Part shown: positions 42,036-50,444 of the stretch, in pieces
Layout of the letters: every line of letters begins with the position of its first letter
Numbering within the stretch: the stretch's first letter is position 1
From: Paludisphaera borealis
GTDB taxonomy: Bacteria; Planctomycetota; Planctomycetia; Isosphaerales; Isosphaeraceae
DNA: 64,000 nucleotides
Direction: 5' to 3'
Assembly (NCBI RefSeq): GCF_001956985.1
Contig: NZ_CP019082.1
Coordinates: 6,758,001-6,822,000, forward strand
Notes under the pieces: model-generated
Told to the model about the DNA's origin: nothing
What the model saw: only the letters and a program-made list of their open reading frames with translations
Database searches by the model: none
Translations under genes and position numbers: made by a program

Positions 42036-44465
42036 TCAAGGGGTGCGGCGCGTGGAGGCTTTAGGCGCTGGATCGAGCGCGCCCAGCGAGCCGAGCTTCT
42101 TGCGGATCTCGGCCAGGCGTTTGTCGGGCGGGACGCTCTTGGCGGCGGCCTTTTCGGCTTCCTGCCACAGGGACTTGGCTTTCTCCATGTCCTGGAGCTG
42201 GAGGTAGACGTCTCCCAGATGCTCGGGAAGAGTGGCGTCGGGCGGGACGATGCCCCGCTTCTCCATCTGCTTGTGCAGCTCGATGGCTTTCTCAAGCGGC
42301 TCGACCGCGTCCTTGATTTTACCTCTCTTGAACAAGACCCAGCCCAGGCTGTCGAGATAAGCGTAGTTCTCGGGGTCTTCCTTGAGGGCCTTGCGGATCA
42401 TGTTCTCCGCCTTCTCAAGGTTCTTGCCCTGCTCGGCGTAGAGATAGCCCAGGTCGTTGTTCACGCCCGCGTCCTCGGGGAACCGCTGGAGCGCCGTTTC
42501 CAGCTCGGCCTCGCCCTTGGCGTAGTCGCCCTGGTTGACGTAGATGACCGAGAGACTGCTGTGGATCAGCTTCGCGACGTCGTCCTTGGAACCGTACCGC
42601 GTGAGCATGTCTTGGAACAGCTTGACGGCCTGCTCGTTGCGTCCGAACTTGGTCAGCAACCCGCCGAGCCGGAACTCGTACATCGGATTGCCGGTCTCGT
42701 TCTTGATGATCTTTTCGAGGATCGGGACGGCCTCGTCGAGCTTGCCGAGATCGCCCAGGAGGTCGGCGAGCTGCGACTGGCTCTCGGAATCGTTGGGCTC
42801 GAGAGCGACGGCCTTGCGGGCCGTTTCGAGGGCCTTTTCGGCCTTGTCCGCGCGGCGATAGAAGCTCGACAGGACGCTCAGGTAGCGCGGGTTCTTCTCG
42901 GTCGGGTACTTCTCCATCATCAGTTCGAGCGTCGCGGCGGCCTCGCCGTACTGATCCATCCGCTGCTGGGTGTCGGCGATTTCGAGATAGATCTTGGGGT
43001 TGGGCGTCTGATCGAGCATCAGCCGCTGGAGCTTGAGCAGGCGTTCGAGCCGCGACTCCTTGCGCGAGCCGCGGTCGGGGTTGGCGATGATGCTCAGGAC
43101 GGTGAAGGCCGCCTGCGGCAGGCTCGGGGGCTTGGCCGAGAGCTGCTTCAGGCCCTCGTCGAGCATCTCCTCGGAAAGCGAGTCGTCGCTTGCGGCGGCC
43201 TGGAGCTGGGGCATGACGGCCTCTAATCCCCGCGGGCGACCGACGGCCTCGCAGATCACCCTGAGGAGGTCGCCCGCCTTGCGCCGCTTCAAGAGCGACG
43301 CGGCCAGGGCCCGGTAGGTCTCCGGCGTCGGCTGGGTGGCAAGCAGGGACTTGTACAGCTCCTCGGCCTTGTCAACCTGGCCGGTCTCGCGATAGCGGTC
43401 GGCCAGCACGTATTGCAGCGGCACGTTCTTGGAGTCGCTCTTGGCGGCCGCTTCGAGCCGGGGCGTGATCTGGTCTTCCTGCTTCAGCTCCTTGAGCACC
43501 TTGGACAGCAGCTCATAGGCTTCCACGCCCTGCGGCTGCCGCTTGATGTAGCGATCGACGAGAGCCAGCGCCTGCGGTCCCTTGTTGGCCTTCAGCAGGG
43601 TGTCCGCCAAGAGCAAGGGGATCTGCGAACTCTCCTCGTCGTAGACCAGCCCGCGCTCGAGCGCCTTGATCGCCAGGTCTTCGCGCTTGGCCGCAAGGAA
43701 GACGACGCCGAAGTCCACGTACGTCTTGGCCGGCTCGTTGCCGAGGATGCGTTGCACATCGCTGGGAGACAGGCGGTTGGCGGCCTTGTCGTCGAGTTCC
43801 GCCATGAGCAGGGCGTAGGCGTCAGCCGCCTTGTCGACCTGGGAGAGCGGCCCCGAATAGAGCCGTCCCAGCTCAAGCTGCGCCACCAGGCGGCCCGGCG
43901 CGTGCGGTTCGAGCTTGGGATTGGCCAGGACCTCTTTCAAAAGCGCCTCGCAAGCCACGTAATCCTTCTTCTGCGTGTAGAACTCGAACAGCCGCTCCAG
44001 GGTGTCGGTGTCGCTGGGCTCGGCGGCCAGGGCGATCTTGCCGTATTTGACGGCGTCGTCGGGGCGGCCCAGCGTACCCACGTAGAGCCGGCTCAGCCGC
44101 CGGGCGATCGCGACCGACTCGGGGTCGAGCTTGAACGCCTCTTCCAACACCTTCGCCGCTTCCGTGAACGACCGCCGATCCTCGAGCGCCCGGGCCGTCG
44201 TGAACAGGCGGATCGACTCGGTCCGCTTGCGGTCCTCGACGGTCTGCGGATTTTTCGGAACGAACGGCTTCGGCGGGTCGTCGCCAGGCAGGTTGAAAAC
44301 GGCCGAGACATCGGGCTTGGGCTTCGGCTGCTCAGCCGCTGCGTCCGGCTTGGGCGCCGAGGGCTCCTGGGCGATCGCGGCGCCAGTCGTCAAGGTGAAC
44401 AGCGTGATCGCCGGCAGCATCGTGCTGATGCGGAAGGCTCGAAACCATCGGATCGGCCCGACCAT
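42036..44465 (-). CDS. Exported tetratricopeptide-repeat protein
   Basis: This 809-residue protein has a signal peptide (FRISTMLPAITLFTLTTGAA, cut near AIAQE) and a Pro/Lys-rich linker (about 35-70). TPR-type helical repeats fill most of the rest, for example PDDAVKYGKIALAAEPSDTD, ALALVDRYIKRQPQGVEAYE, KALETARKAVALEPNDSESQ and KNLEKAENMIRKALKEDPEN. A GTG at 44471 sits right on the GGGGAGAG ribosome site, so ATG 44465 is the better start. It probably scaffolds a periplasmic or membrane complex. No partner is evident. Confidence 0.88.
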   Translation of the reverse strand: MVGPIRWFRAFRISTMLPAITLFTLTTGAAIAQEPSAPKPDAAAEQPKPKPDVSAVFNLPGDDPPKPFVPKNPQTVEDRKRTESIRLFTTARALEDRRSFTEAAKVLEEAFKLDPESVAIARRLSRLYVGTLGRPDDAVKYGKIALAAEPSDTDTLERLFEFYTQKKDYVACEALLKEVLANPKLEPHAPGRLVAQLELGRLYSGPLSQVDKAADAYALLMAELDDKAANRLSPSDVQRILGNEPAKTYVDFGVVFLAAKREDLAIKALERGLVYDEESSQIPLLLADTLLKANKGPQALALVDRYIKRQPQGVEAYELLSKVLKELKQEDQITPRLEAAAKSDSKNVPLQYVLADRYRETGQVDKAEELYKSLLATQPTPETYRALAASLLKRRKAGDLLRVICEAVGRPRGLEAVMPQLQAAASDDSLSEEMLDEGLKQLSAKPPSLPQAAFTVLSIIANPDRGSRKESRLERLLKLQRLMLDQTPNPKIYLEIADTQQRMDQYGEAAATLELMMEKYPTEKNPRYLSVLSSFYRRADKAEKALETARKAVALEPNDSESQSQLADLLGDLGKLDEAVPILEKIIKNETGNPMYEFRLGGLLTKFGRNEQAVKLFQDMLTRYGSKDDVAKLIHSSLSVIYVNQGDYAKGEAELETALQRFPEDAGVNNDLGYLYAEQGKNLEKAENMIRKALKEDPENYAYLDSLGWVLFKRGKIKDAVEPLEKAIELHKQMEKRGIVPPDATLPEHLGDVYLQLQDMEKAKSLWQEAEKAAAKSVPPDKRLAEIRKKLGSLGALDPAPKASTRRTP

Positions 44466-44660
44466 GATCACCTCTCCCCATCCAGAAGCGCCGAGCCTGT
44501 CGCGGCGCGAGTCGGGACGACGGTCCCTCGTCTGTATGTTAAGCCCGATGTCCGACGTAGTTACGAATCCAATCGTAGCACGGCCCGGCGGGGCGTGCCA
44601 AGATCTGATGAAGGCCGAGGCTGGGGCGAGGCCCAGACCCGCGGCCCGTTCCGATTCGGC

Positions 44661-45902
44661 TCAGGCCAGGCGGCGATCGACCTCCGGCAGCAGGCGGGCG
44701 AAGTCGAGGTTGCCCGGGCACGCGGCGCGGGCTGCTTCGAGATCGGCGCCCGACCAGTCGCGGGCCTCGCCTGAGAGCTTGGCGTACTCGTCACGCGCGA
44801 TCGCGCGGTCGCCGTGTTGTTGATAATAGGTCAAGAACCGGGTGAGGTCTCCGAGCGCGGCCGGTGTCCCGGCGGCGCGAGAGCAGCGGCCGTCGCAATC
44901 GGCGCAGAGCGTCGGCCCGGCCGCGAGCATCGCGTCGCGAAGCTGTTCGATCTGGGCTTCCTTGAGCGGCTCGAACCGCCGGGCGGCGTCGGCGTTCTCG
45001 CGCAACTGATCGGTGTTGCGCATCGACACGCACGCGGAGGTGATCCGCTCGTCGGTCCAGATCGCGTGCAACAGCCCCTGGTACGGAGTCAGCTTGCGCT
45101 CCTTGAGCACCGGCACGCGCTTGACCACGTCGTCGAGGATGTTGCCGGCGGACTTGTCGCCGAGATGGTTGCCGGCGACCTGCTTCATCGAGATCAGACC
45201 GACGCCCTTCTTCCAGCAGGCGTCGATGGCCTTGTTGAGCGGCGAATCCTTGTCGATCCAGGGGCGGTACTGAAGCATGATCGCGTCGACGATCCCGGCC
45301 TCGGCCGCCGCCTGCATCATCGCCGCGCGGTCCTGGTGGTGGCTCGAAAAGCCGATGAACTTGATCTTGCCCGACTTCTTGAGTTTGTCGGCGACCTCGC
45401 CGAACTCCTTGCTCTTCACAAACCTAACAGCCTCGTCGGTCGAGTGCTTGTCGCCGAGGCCGTGGACGAAGAACAGGTCGATGTAGTCGGTTTTGAGCGT
45501 CGCCAGCCGCTCGTCGACCTGCTTGAGCATCTCGCCCGGCTCGCGGGGCGTGTCCTTGGTGACGATGAAGATCTGCTTTCGGACCTCGGGCGACTGTTCG
45601 AGCCACTTGCCGAACGTCCCTTCAGTGCCGTAGGCCTTCGCCGAATCGAACGTGCGAATGCCGTTGGCGAACGCGAGCCGCAAGATCCGCTCGTAGGTCG
45701 GGCCCCGGATTCCGCCCTGTTCGAGCATCGTCAGCTCGACGCCCGTCTTGCCCAATTTGCGCCTCGGCAGCGCCTCGGGCTTCGCGGGAGCGTCCTGGGC
45801 CAAAGCCCCGGAGACCAGCCCCGCCGCCGGCGCGACGGCCGCGGCTTTAAGGAAGGCGCGACGGTCCGGGTCGGGTCCGATCGATTCGTGCGATGAAGCC
45901 AT
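44661..45902 (-). CDS. Tat-exported aldo/keto reductase
   Basis: This 413-residue protein has a twin-arginine signal (DRRAFLKAAAVAPAAG) and an AKR barrel. The catalytic tetrad can be placed as Asp and Tyr in RTFDSAKAYGTEG, Lys in IFIVTKDTPREPG and His in LFFVHGLGDK. At the C-terminus LCADCDGRCSRAAG has three cysteines in the place where related AKRs carry a ferredoxin-like 4Fe-4S site, so the cluster motif looks incomplete. Start ATG 45902 has GGAGAAGCGA upstream. It diverges from the sigma-DUF1559 gene over 269 bases. The substrate is unknown. Confidence 0.88.
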   Translation of the reverse strand: MASSHESIGPDPDRRAFLKAAAVAPAAGLVSGALAQDAPAKPEALPRRKLGKTGVELTMLEQGGIRGPTYERILRLAFANGIRTFDSAKAYGTEGTFGKWLEQSPEVRKQIFIVTKDTPREPGEMLKQVDERLATLKTDYIDLFFVHGLGDKHSTDEAVRFVKSKEFGEVADKLKKSGKIKFIGFSSHHQDRAAMMQAAAEAGIVDAIMLQYRPWIDKDSPLNKAIDACWKKGVGLISMKQVAGNHLGDKSAGNILDDVVKRVPVLKERKLTPYQGLLHAIWTDERITSACVSMRNTDQLRENADAARRFEPLKEAQIEQLRDAMLAAGPTLCADCDGRCSRAAGTPAALGDLTRFLTYYQQHGDRAIARDEYAKLSGEARDWSGADLEAARAACPGNLDFARLLPEVDRRLA

Positions 45903-46171
45903 GTCTCGCTTCTCCATTGTTCGCGGTCGTGATCCGGCGCTGGAACTCAGGCCATGCTCTCGCCCCCCCCGCGCCGGCGGGACGAATTCCGTCGGCGACG
46001 GCCGCCGCCTACAGTATCGAGCGACATCCGCCGCTTATCCATCTCAAAAATCCGGGATTCGACGCAACCCAGCCGCCGCGAGGAGGTTCGAGGATTTCCG
46101 ATAATATTTGCAAGGAACGCTTTCCGGCGGGCGAGTATCAGAGACACGAGCGATTCTTGGGGGTGTTGTGG

Positions 46172-47752
46172 ATGACGACCGGCAAGCAGTTCGGTGCGAC
46201 GAGTTCGATGGAGCGGCTCCTCAGTACGGGAACGGTCGTGGGACTTACCGACGGAGAGTTGCTCGATCGATACACCAATCGTCGCGGAGAAGAGGCAGAA
46301 ACGGCCTTTGCGGCCATGGTGGATCGACACGGGCCGATGGTCCTGGGCGTCTGCCGCGGCCTGCTCCGAAACCCGCACGACGCGGACGACGCCTTCCAGG
46401 CCGCCTTCTTGGTCCTCGCCCGCAAGGCCGGCTCGTTGCGAAGCCCCGATCTCGTCGGTCCCTGGCTCTACGGCGTCGCCCACCGCGCGGCGCGTCAAAT
46501 CATGACCCGGAATCAGCGACGTAAGAAGCACGAGGAATCGGCGGCGGCCGACGCCGGGCGCACCGTCGCCGCGGGGGGGCGCGAAGCCGAGACGGCCGCC
46601 CCCGAGGACGTCGAGGCGCTCCACGACGAGATTGGCCGGTTGCCCGAGAAGTACCGGACGGCGGTCGTGCTCTGCGACCTGCAGGGATTGACGCATGAAG
46701 AAGCCGCCCGCCGTCTGGGTCGTCCGGTGGGCACGATCAGCGCCCGAGTGTCGCGAGCCCGGGCGCGTCTAAAAGGCCGATTGAGCCGCCGAGGGGTCCC
46801 GCTCTCGGTCTTCATCCCAGCCGCGACCCGCGTCGCCGTACCGGCCCCACTGGCCCGTTCAACCATCCTGATTGCGACGGCCGGGACCGTCCCGCCGTCG
46901 ATCGCCGCGGTTTCTCAAGGAGTCGTCACGTCCATGTTGCTGACCAAACTGAAAACGGCGACGTTGATCTTATTCTCCACGGCGATAGCGGCCGGCGGTG
47001 CGACGCTGGCCGCGCGGCGAGGCGAGCCTGCGCCCCCCATCGCCAACCAACGGGAAGCCCCGGACGACGCCCCCGCGCCGGCTGAACCGCCAGAGGTGCC
47101 TCGCGAGACGGAACTCATCACGCGGAGCGCGACGAACCTGAGGAAGATCGCCCAGGGAATCCACGCGTACGTTGATGCCGAGAAGAGATTCCCCCCTCCG
47201 GCCGTACTCGGAGCCGACGGCTCGCCTTTGCTGAGCTGGCGAGTGGCGATCCTGCCGTACATCGGGGAGAAAGCACTCCACGCTCAATTCCGCCTCGATG
47301 AACCTTGGGACGGCCCCCACAACAAGGCGCTCCTGGAGAAACTGCCGAAGGTCTACGCCCCCGTCGCCTCCTCGTCCTCGAAGGCAGGAGCGACTTACTA
47401 TCAAGCGTTCCATGGCAAAGGTGCGTTCTTCGAGAACCCGAAGGGCCTCCCCCTGGGCCCTGACCAAAACCCATATGACGCGATCTCCGACGGGACGGTC
47501 AACACGCTGATGGTGGTCGAGGCCGGGACCACGGTCCCCTGGACGAAGCCCGAGGACCTGAAATACACGCCGGGCGAGCCCGCGCCCAAGCTCGGAGGCC
47601 AGTTCAAGGACGGCTTTACGGCGGTCACGGCCGACGGGGCGACACGATTCGTCAAGAGGTCGATCGACCCGAAGATCCTGGACGCCATGATCACGCGCAA
47701 CGGCGGGGAGATCATCGACTCCGCCGAAATGGGCGAAGGGATTACACCGTGA
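46172..47752 (+). CDS. Membrane-tethered ECF sigma factor fused to DUF1559 domain
   Basis: This 526-residue fusion has an ECF sigma factor at the N-terminus: region 2 with NPHDADDAFQAAFLVLARKA and WLYGVAHRAARQ, region 4 with PEKYRTAVVLCDLQGLTHEE and RPVGTISARVSRARARLKGR. A hydrophobic segment at about 275-290 (TATLILFSTAIAAGGATLA) follows. The outer part is a DUF1559-type pseudopilin-like domain with NLRKIAQGIHAYVDAEKRFP, LLSWRVAILPYIGEKALHAQ and DEPWDGPHN. The sigma part should be cytoplasmic and the DUF1559 part outside the inner membrane, so an external signal may control release or activity. Planctomycetes are known for C-terminally extended ECF factors. The start ATG 46172 has only a weak ribosome site. 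Confidence 0.88.
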   Translation: MTTGKQFGATSSMERLLSTGTVVGLTDGELLDRYTNRRGEEAETAFAAMVDRHGPMVLGVCRGLLRNPHDADDAFQAAFLVLARKAGSLRSPDLVGPWLYGVAHRAARQIMTRNQRRKKHEESAAADAGRTVAAGGREAETAAPEDVEALHDEIGRLPEKYRTAVVLCDLQGLTHEEAARRLGRPVGTISARVSRARARLKGRLSRRGVPLSVFIPAATRVAVPAPLARSTILIATAGTVPPSIAAVSQGVVTSMLLTKLKTATLILFSTAIAAGGATLAARRGEPAPPIANQREAPDDAPAPAEPPEVPRETELITRSATNLRKIAQGIHAYVDAEKRFPPPAVLGADGSPLLSWRVAILPYIGEKALHAQFRLDEPWDGPHNKALLEKLPKVYAPVASSSSKAGATYYQAFHGKGAFFENPKGLPLGPDQNPYDAISDGTVNTLMVVEAGTTVPWTKPEDLKYTPGEPAPKLGGQFKDGFTAVTADGATRFVKRSIDPKILDAMITRNGGEIIDSAEMGEGITP

Positions 47753-47813
47753 GCAGCTATCAATTGGCTTAGTAGTCGCGACGATCATCCGCGTCACCAT
47801 CGGAGTTTGTTCG

Positions 47814-49904
47814 ATGCGTTCCTTCGCAGCCGCATCCGTCTTCTTTCTCCTGGCGACGGCCCTTTCGCTGGCCGTCGCCTCGCGCCCGCCCGCGCCGTTG
47901 GTAGACCCGTCCCGAGGGGCTGCGGTACCACTCCCGGCGCGAGATCCGACGGCCGTTCCCGAGACCGTCGCGGTCGTCGGGCGGGTGGTCGGTCCGCACG
48001 GCAAGCCGGTCAAGAGGGCGATGCTGTACATGGAAGGCCCGAGTCCGAAAGGTGGGCCGACTCCAAGCCTCTCGACCACGGACGCCGACGGTCGATTTCA
48101 CTTCGAGATCCCGCGCATCGTCTTGTCCGAACCCCGTTCGACCGACCGAGCCGAATCGGGGCCGGTCGTCGCGGCCTTCGCCGAGGGTTACGGACCCGCC
48201 TGGACCGACGACCTGAAGATCGGCGATCCCCAAGGCGTCACCCTCCAATTAACGGCGGACGACGTCCCGGTGACGGGCCGGTTCGTCGATCTCGAAGGAC
48301 TCCCCGCAGCCGCCGTCACGATCCGGGCGATCCAGATCGACGAAGCGCCCGAGGGGGGGCTGCCAGCCTGGATCGCGGCGAACGGGGCGGCCGGCGATGC
48401 ATCCCGAGCGTTCGGATTTGACAGCCTGACGAAGCCCCTTCAAGCGAATCTCTCCCGCAAGATTCCGATGGCGACGACTGCCCCCGATGGTCGCTTTCGC
48501 CTGGCCGGCCTCGGCCGCGAGAGGATCGTTTCGTTGCTCGTCGAGGGACGAGGAGTCGAGACGCAAGTCGTCCACGTCATGACCCGGATGGGTCCCGCGG
48601 CTTCAATCCCCAACTGGAACTGGCGTGCGGGGAGGATCGGCCCGCGCGCCGTCGTGCTCCACCCCGCGGAGTTCGAGACGGCGCTCGCCTCCTCGCGGCC
48701 GGTCGAGGGCGTCGTAACCGAGCGAGCCTCCGGGCGGCCACTGCCGGGGGCCGTCGTCCGGGCCGATGTGAACTCCCTTGACGCCTATCCGACGGATTTC
48801 CATCTTCGGTTCGATTGGCGGGGGACGTACGTTCGCTCGACGACGGATGCACAGGGTCGATACCGGCTCACGGGCTTGCCGAGTCGCAAAACCGTCGCCG
48901 TCCGGGTCGACCCGGTCGACGACCGTCCGCTTCATCCGATCACGCGCAGGTTCAGCAACACGCCGGACGCGGAGCCGACGCGACTCGATTTCGCGCTTCC
49001 TCCGGCCGTGCTGGTCCGAGGTCGGGTCGTCGATCGATCGACGGGCGGGCCGGTCGCGGCGAGGATCGAGTATCTGCCGACGTTCGAGAACCCGAACATC
49101 CGCACGGTCCCTGATCGAGCCGAGGCGGAGGCCCGATCGACGGACGCCGATGGGCGTTTCGCCGTCACCGTGTTGGCCGGCCCCGGCGTGTTGACCGTCA
49201 CGGCCCTCGGCGATCGATTCCTCGTCGCCGACCTCGTCGAGAGGTCCGATGCGCGAACCGCTTTCCCCATGGTCTACGGGTCGGCCTCTCCGAGCCGCTG
49301 CCACGGAATCGCGGTGATCCATGCGTCGGCCGACGTCGTCGAGATCGTCCGCGATTTCGAGTTGACGCCGAGCCCGGACGCGATCGTGAAGGTCCTCGAT
49401 CCGGAGGGGAGGCCCCTCGCCGGCGCCCGGGCGGGAGGCATACCGCCGGCGGACGTCGCCCGCGAGGGTTGGTGGCAGTCGCGAGCACAGGCCGTCTTCT
49501 CGGTGACGGGCCTGAACATGAATCGCATCCGGGTCGTCTGGTTCCGGTACGAGGCCCGTCGCCTGATCGGCACGCTCGCGGTCCGCGACTCCGAACCCGG
49601 CCCACTGGTCGTCCGACTTCAGCCCTGGAGCGCCGTCTCGGGCCGGCTCGTCGACGCCGAGGGACGGTCTCGCCCGCGAGTCGCGATGACCTGCCGACGA
49701 TCGTCCGAGTATCCCGTTTCTTGGGCCTTGGGACCCATCGGCGCGACGACCGACGGCTCGGGACGGCTCTCGTTTGAGGGCCTGGCGCCGGGGCACGAGT
49801 ACGTCCTCCAGGAAGCCGCTGCGAAGCTTCCGAACCCCCGTCTGGGCGGCCCCCTCACGTTGAAGCCTGGCGAGGTCCGGTCGCTCGGCGACGTCTCGAA
49901 GTAA
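47814..49904 (+). CDS. Exported carboxypeptidase-regulatory-like multidomain protein
   Basis: This 696-residue protein has a signal peptide (MRSFAAASVFFLLATALSLA). A series of carboxypeptidase-regulatory-like (transthyretin-type) beta-sandwich units follows, marked by repeated 'G.V.D..G.P..GA' strands and 'T.ADGRF....L' turns. Examples are VVGRVVGPHGKPVKRAMLYM, STTDADGRFHFEIPR, VEGVVTERASGRPLPGAVVR and TTDAQGRYRLTGLPSRK. The domain order matches the 550-residue module repeated twice in the M56 protein downstream. It lies 61 bases after the sigma-DUF1559 gene and is probably cotranscribed. It has no catalytic motif; binding or structural roles are inferred. Confidence 0.83.
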   Translation: MRSFAAASVFFLLATALSLAVASRPPAPLVDPSRGAAVPLPARDPTAVPETVAVVGRVVGPHGKPVKRAMLYMEGPSPKGGPTPSLSTTDADGRFHFEIPRIVLSEPRSTDRAESGPVVAAFAEGYGPAWTDDLKIGDPQGVTLQLTADDVPVTGRFVDLEGLPAAAVTIRAIQIDEAPEGGLPAWIAANGAAGDASRAFGFDSLTKPLQANLSRKIPMATTAPDGRFRLAGLGRERIVSLLVEGRGVETQVVHVMTRMGPAASIPNWNWRAGRIGPRAVVLHPAEFETALASSRPVEGVVTERASGRPLPGAVVRADVNSLDAYPTDFHLRFDWRGTYVRSTTDAQGRYRLTGLPSRKTVAVRVDPVDDRPLHPITRRFSNTPDAEPTRLDFALPPAVLVRGRVVDRSTGGPVAARIEYLPTFENPNIRTVPDRAEAEARSTDADGRFAVTVLAGPGVLTVTALGDRFLVADLVERSDARTAFPMVYGSASPSRCHGIAVIHASADVVEIVRDFELTPSPDAIVKVLDPEGRPLAGARAGGIPPADVAREGWWQSRAQAVFSVTGLNMNRIRVVWFRYEARRLIGTLAVRDSEPGPLVVRLQPWSAVSGRLVDAEGRSRPRVAMTCRRSSEYPVSWALGPIGATTDGSGRLSFEGLAPGHEYVLQEAAAKLPNPRLGGPLTLKPGEVRSLGDVSK

Positions 49905-49952
49905 TCGCTTAGGCGATCTCGCCGCAATTTCGACGGCGGCGGAACCACCCGC

Positions 49953-49980
49953 TTGACAAGATCGTTTACTTGGGTAGATT
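49953..49980 (+). promoter_or_regulatory. Sigma-70-type promoter of the blaI-like gene
   Basis: A perfect -35 TTGACA (49953-49958) is followed after 16 bases by TAGATT (49975-49980, four of six to consensus). It lies about 40 bases upstream of the BlaI-family start codon. Confidence 0.65.
49965..49978. promoter_or_regulatory. Candidate BlaI operator overlapping the -10 box
   Basis: TTTAC-TTGG-GTAGA is an imperfect dyad (TAC-N4-GTA core) like BlaI/MecI operators. It sits on the spacer and -10 box, so autorepression is likely. Confidence 0.5.
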
Positions 49981-50018
49981 TACCTCTATGGACGACATGG
50001 AATCGGGAGGAAACGCCG

Positions 50019-50393
50019 ATGGGTGGGATTCAGTTGGGCCGGATGCAATTCCGGATCATGCAGGTGCTCTGGGATCAGGGCCGCGCCAGCGCCCGGGAGA
50101 TCACCGACGCCTTGAATGGGTCGGAGGCGGTCGCGCACAGCACGGTGCAGACGCTGTTGCGGCAGCTTGAGGCGAAGGGGGCGGTGGGCCACGAGGAGTC
50201 GGGCCGGACGTTTGTCTTCTTCGCGATGCTGAAGGAGGACAAGGTCAAGCGGACGGCCGCGCGCGACTTGCTGGAGCGGGTCTTCGGCGGCAACGTCGGC
50301 AGCCTCGTCGCGCACCTCTTGAAGAACGAAGGGCTGTCGAGGACGGAGCTTGACGAGCTTCAGCAGCTCATCGACCAGAAGCGCAAAGATTGA
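50019..50393 (+). CDS. BlaI/MecI/CopY-family repressor
   Basis: This 124-residue winged-helix repressor begins MGGIQLGRMQFRIMQVLWDQ after a GGGAGG ribosome site; an in-frame start at 49953 lies on the promoter and is rejected. Recognition-helix region: SEAVAHSTVQTLLRQLEAKG. The wing and dimerisation part includes GRTFVFFAMLKEDKVKRTAA and a C-terminal helix region LVAHLLKNEGLSRTELDELQ, where BlaI-type repressors are cleaved. The M56 gene follows 51 bases downstream, the usual sensor-protease partner. A candidate operator lies in its own promoter. Confidence 0.93.
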   Translation: MGGIQLGRMQFRIMQVLWDQGRASAREITDALNGSEAVAHSTVQTLLRQLEAKGAVGHEESGRTFVFFAMLKEDKVKRTAARDLLERVFGGNVGSLVAHLLKNEGLSRTELDELQQLIDQKRKD

Positions 50394-50444
50394 AAACCCG
50401 GGGGCCGAGCGAGCGAAGCGCAGCAATGCAAAGGGGGGGTGGGC

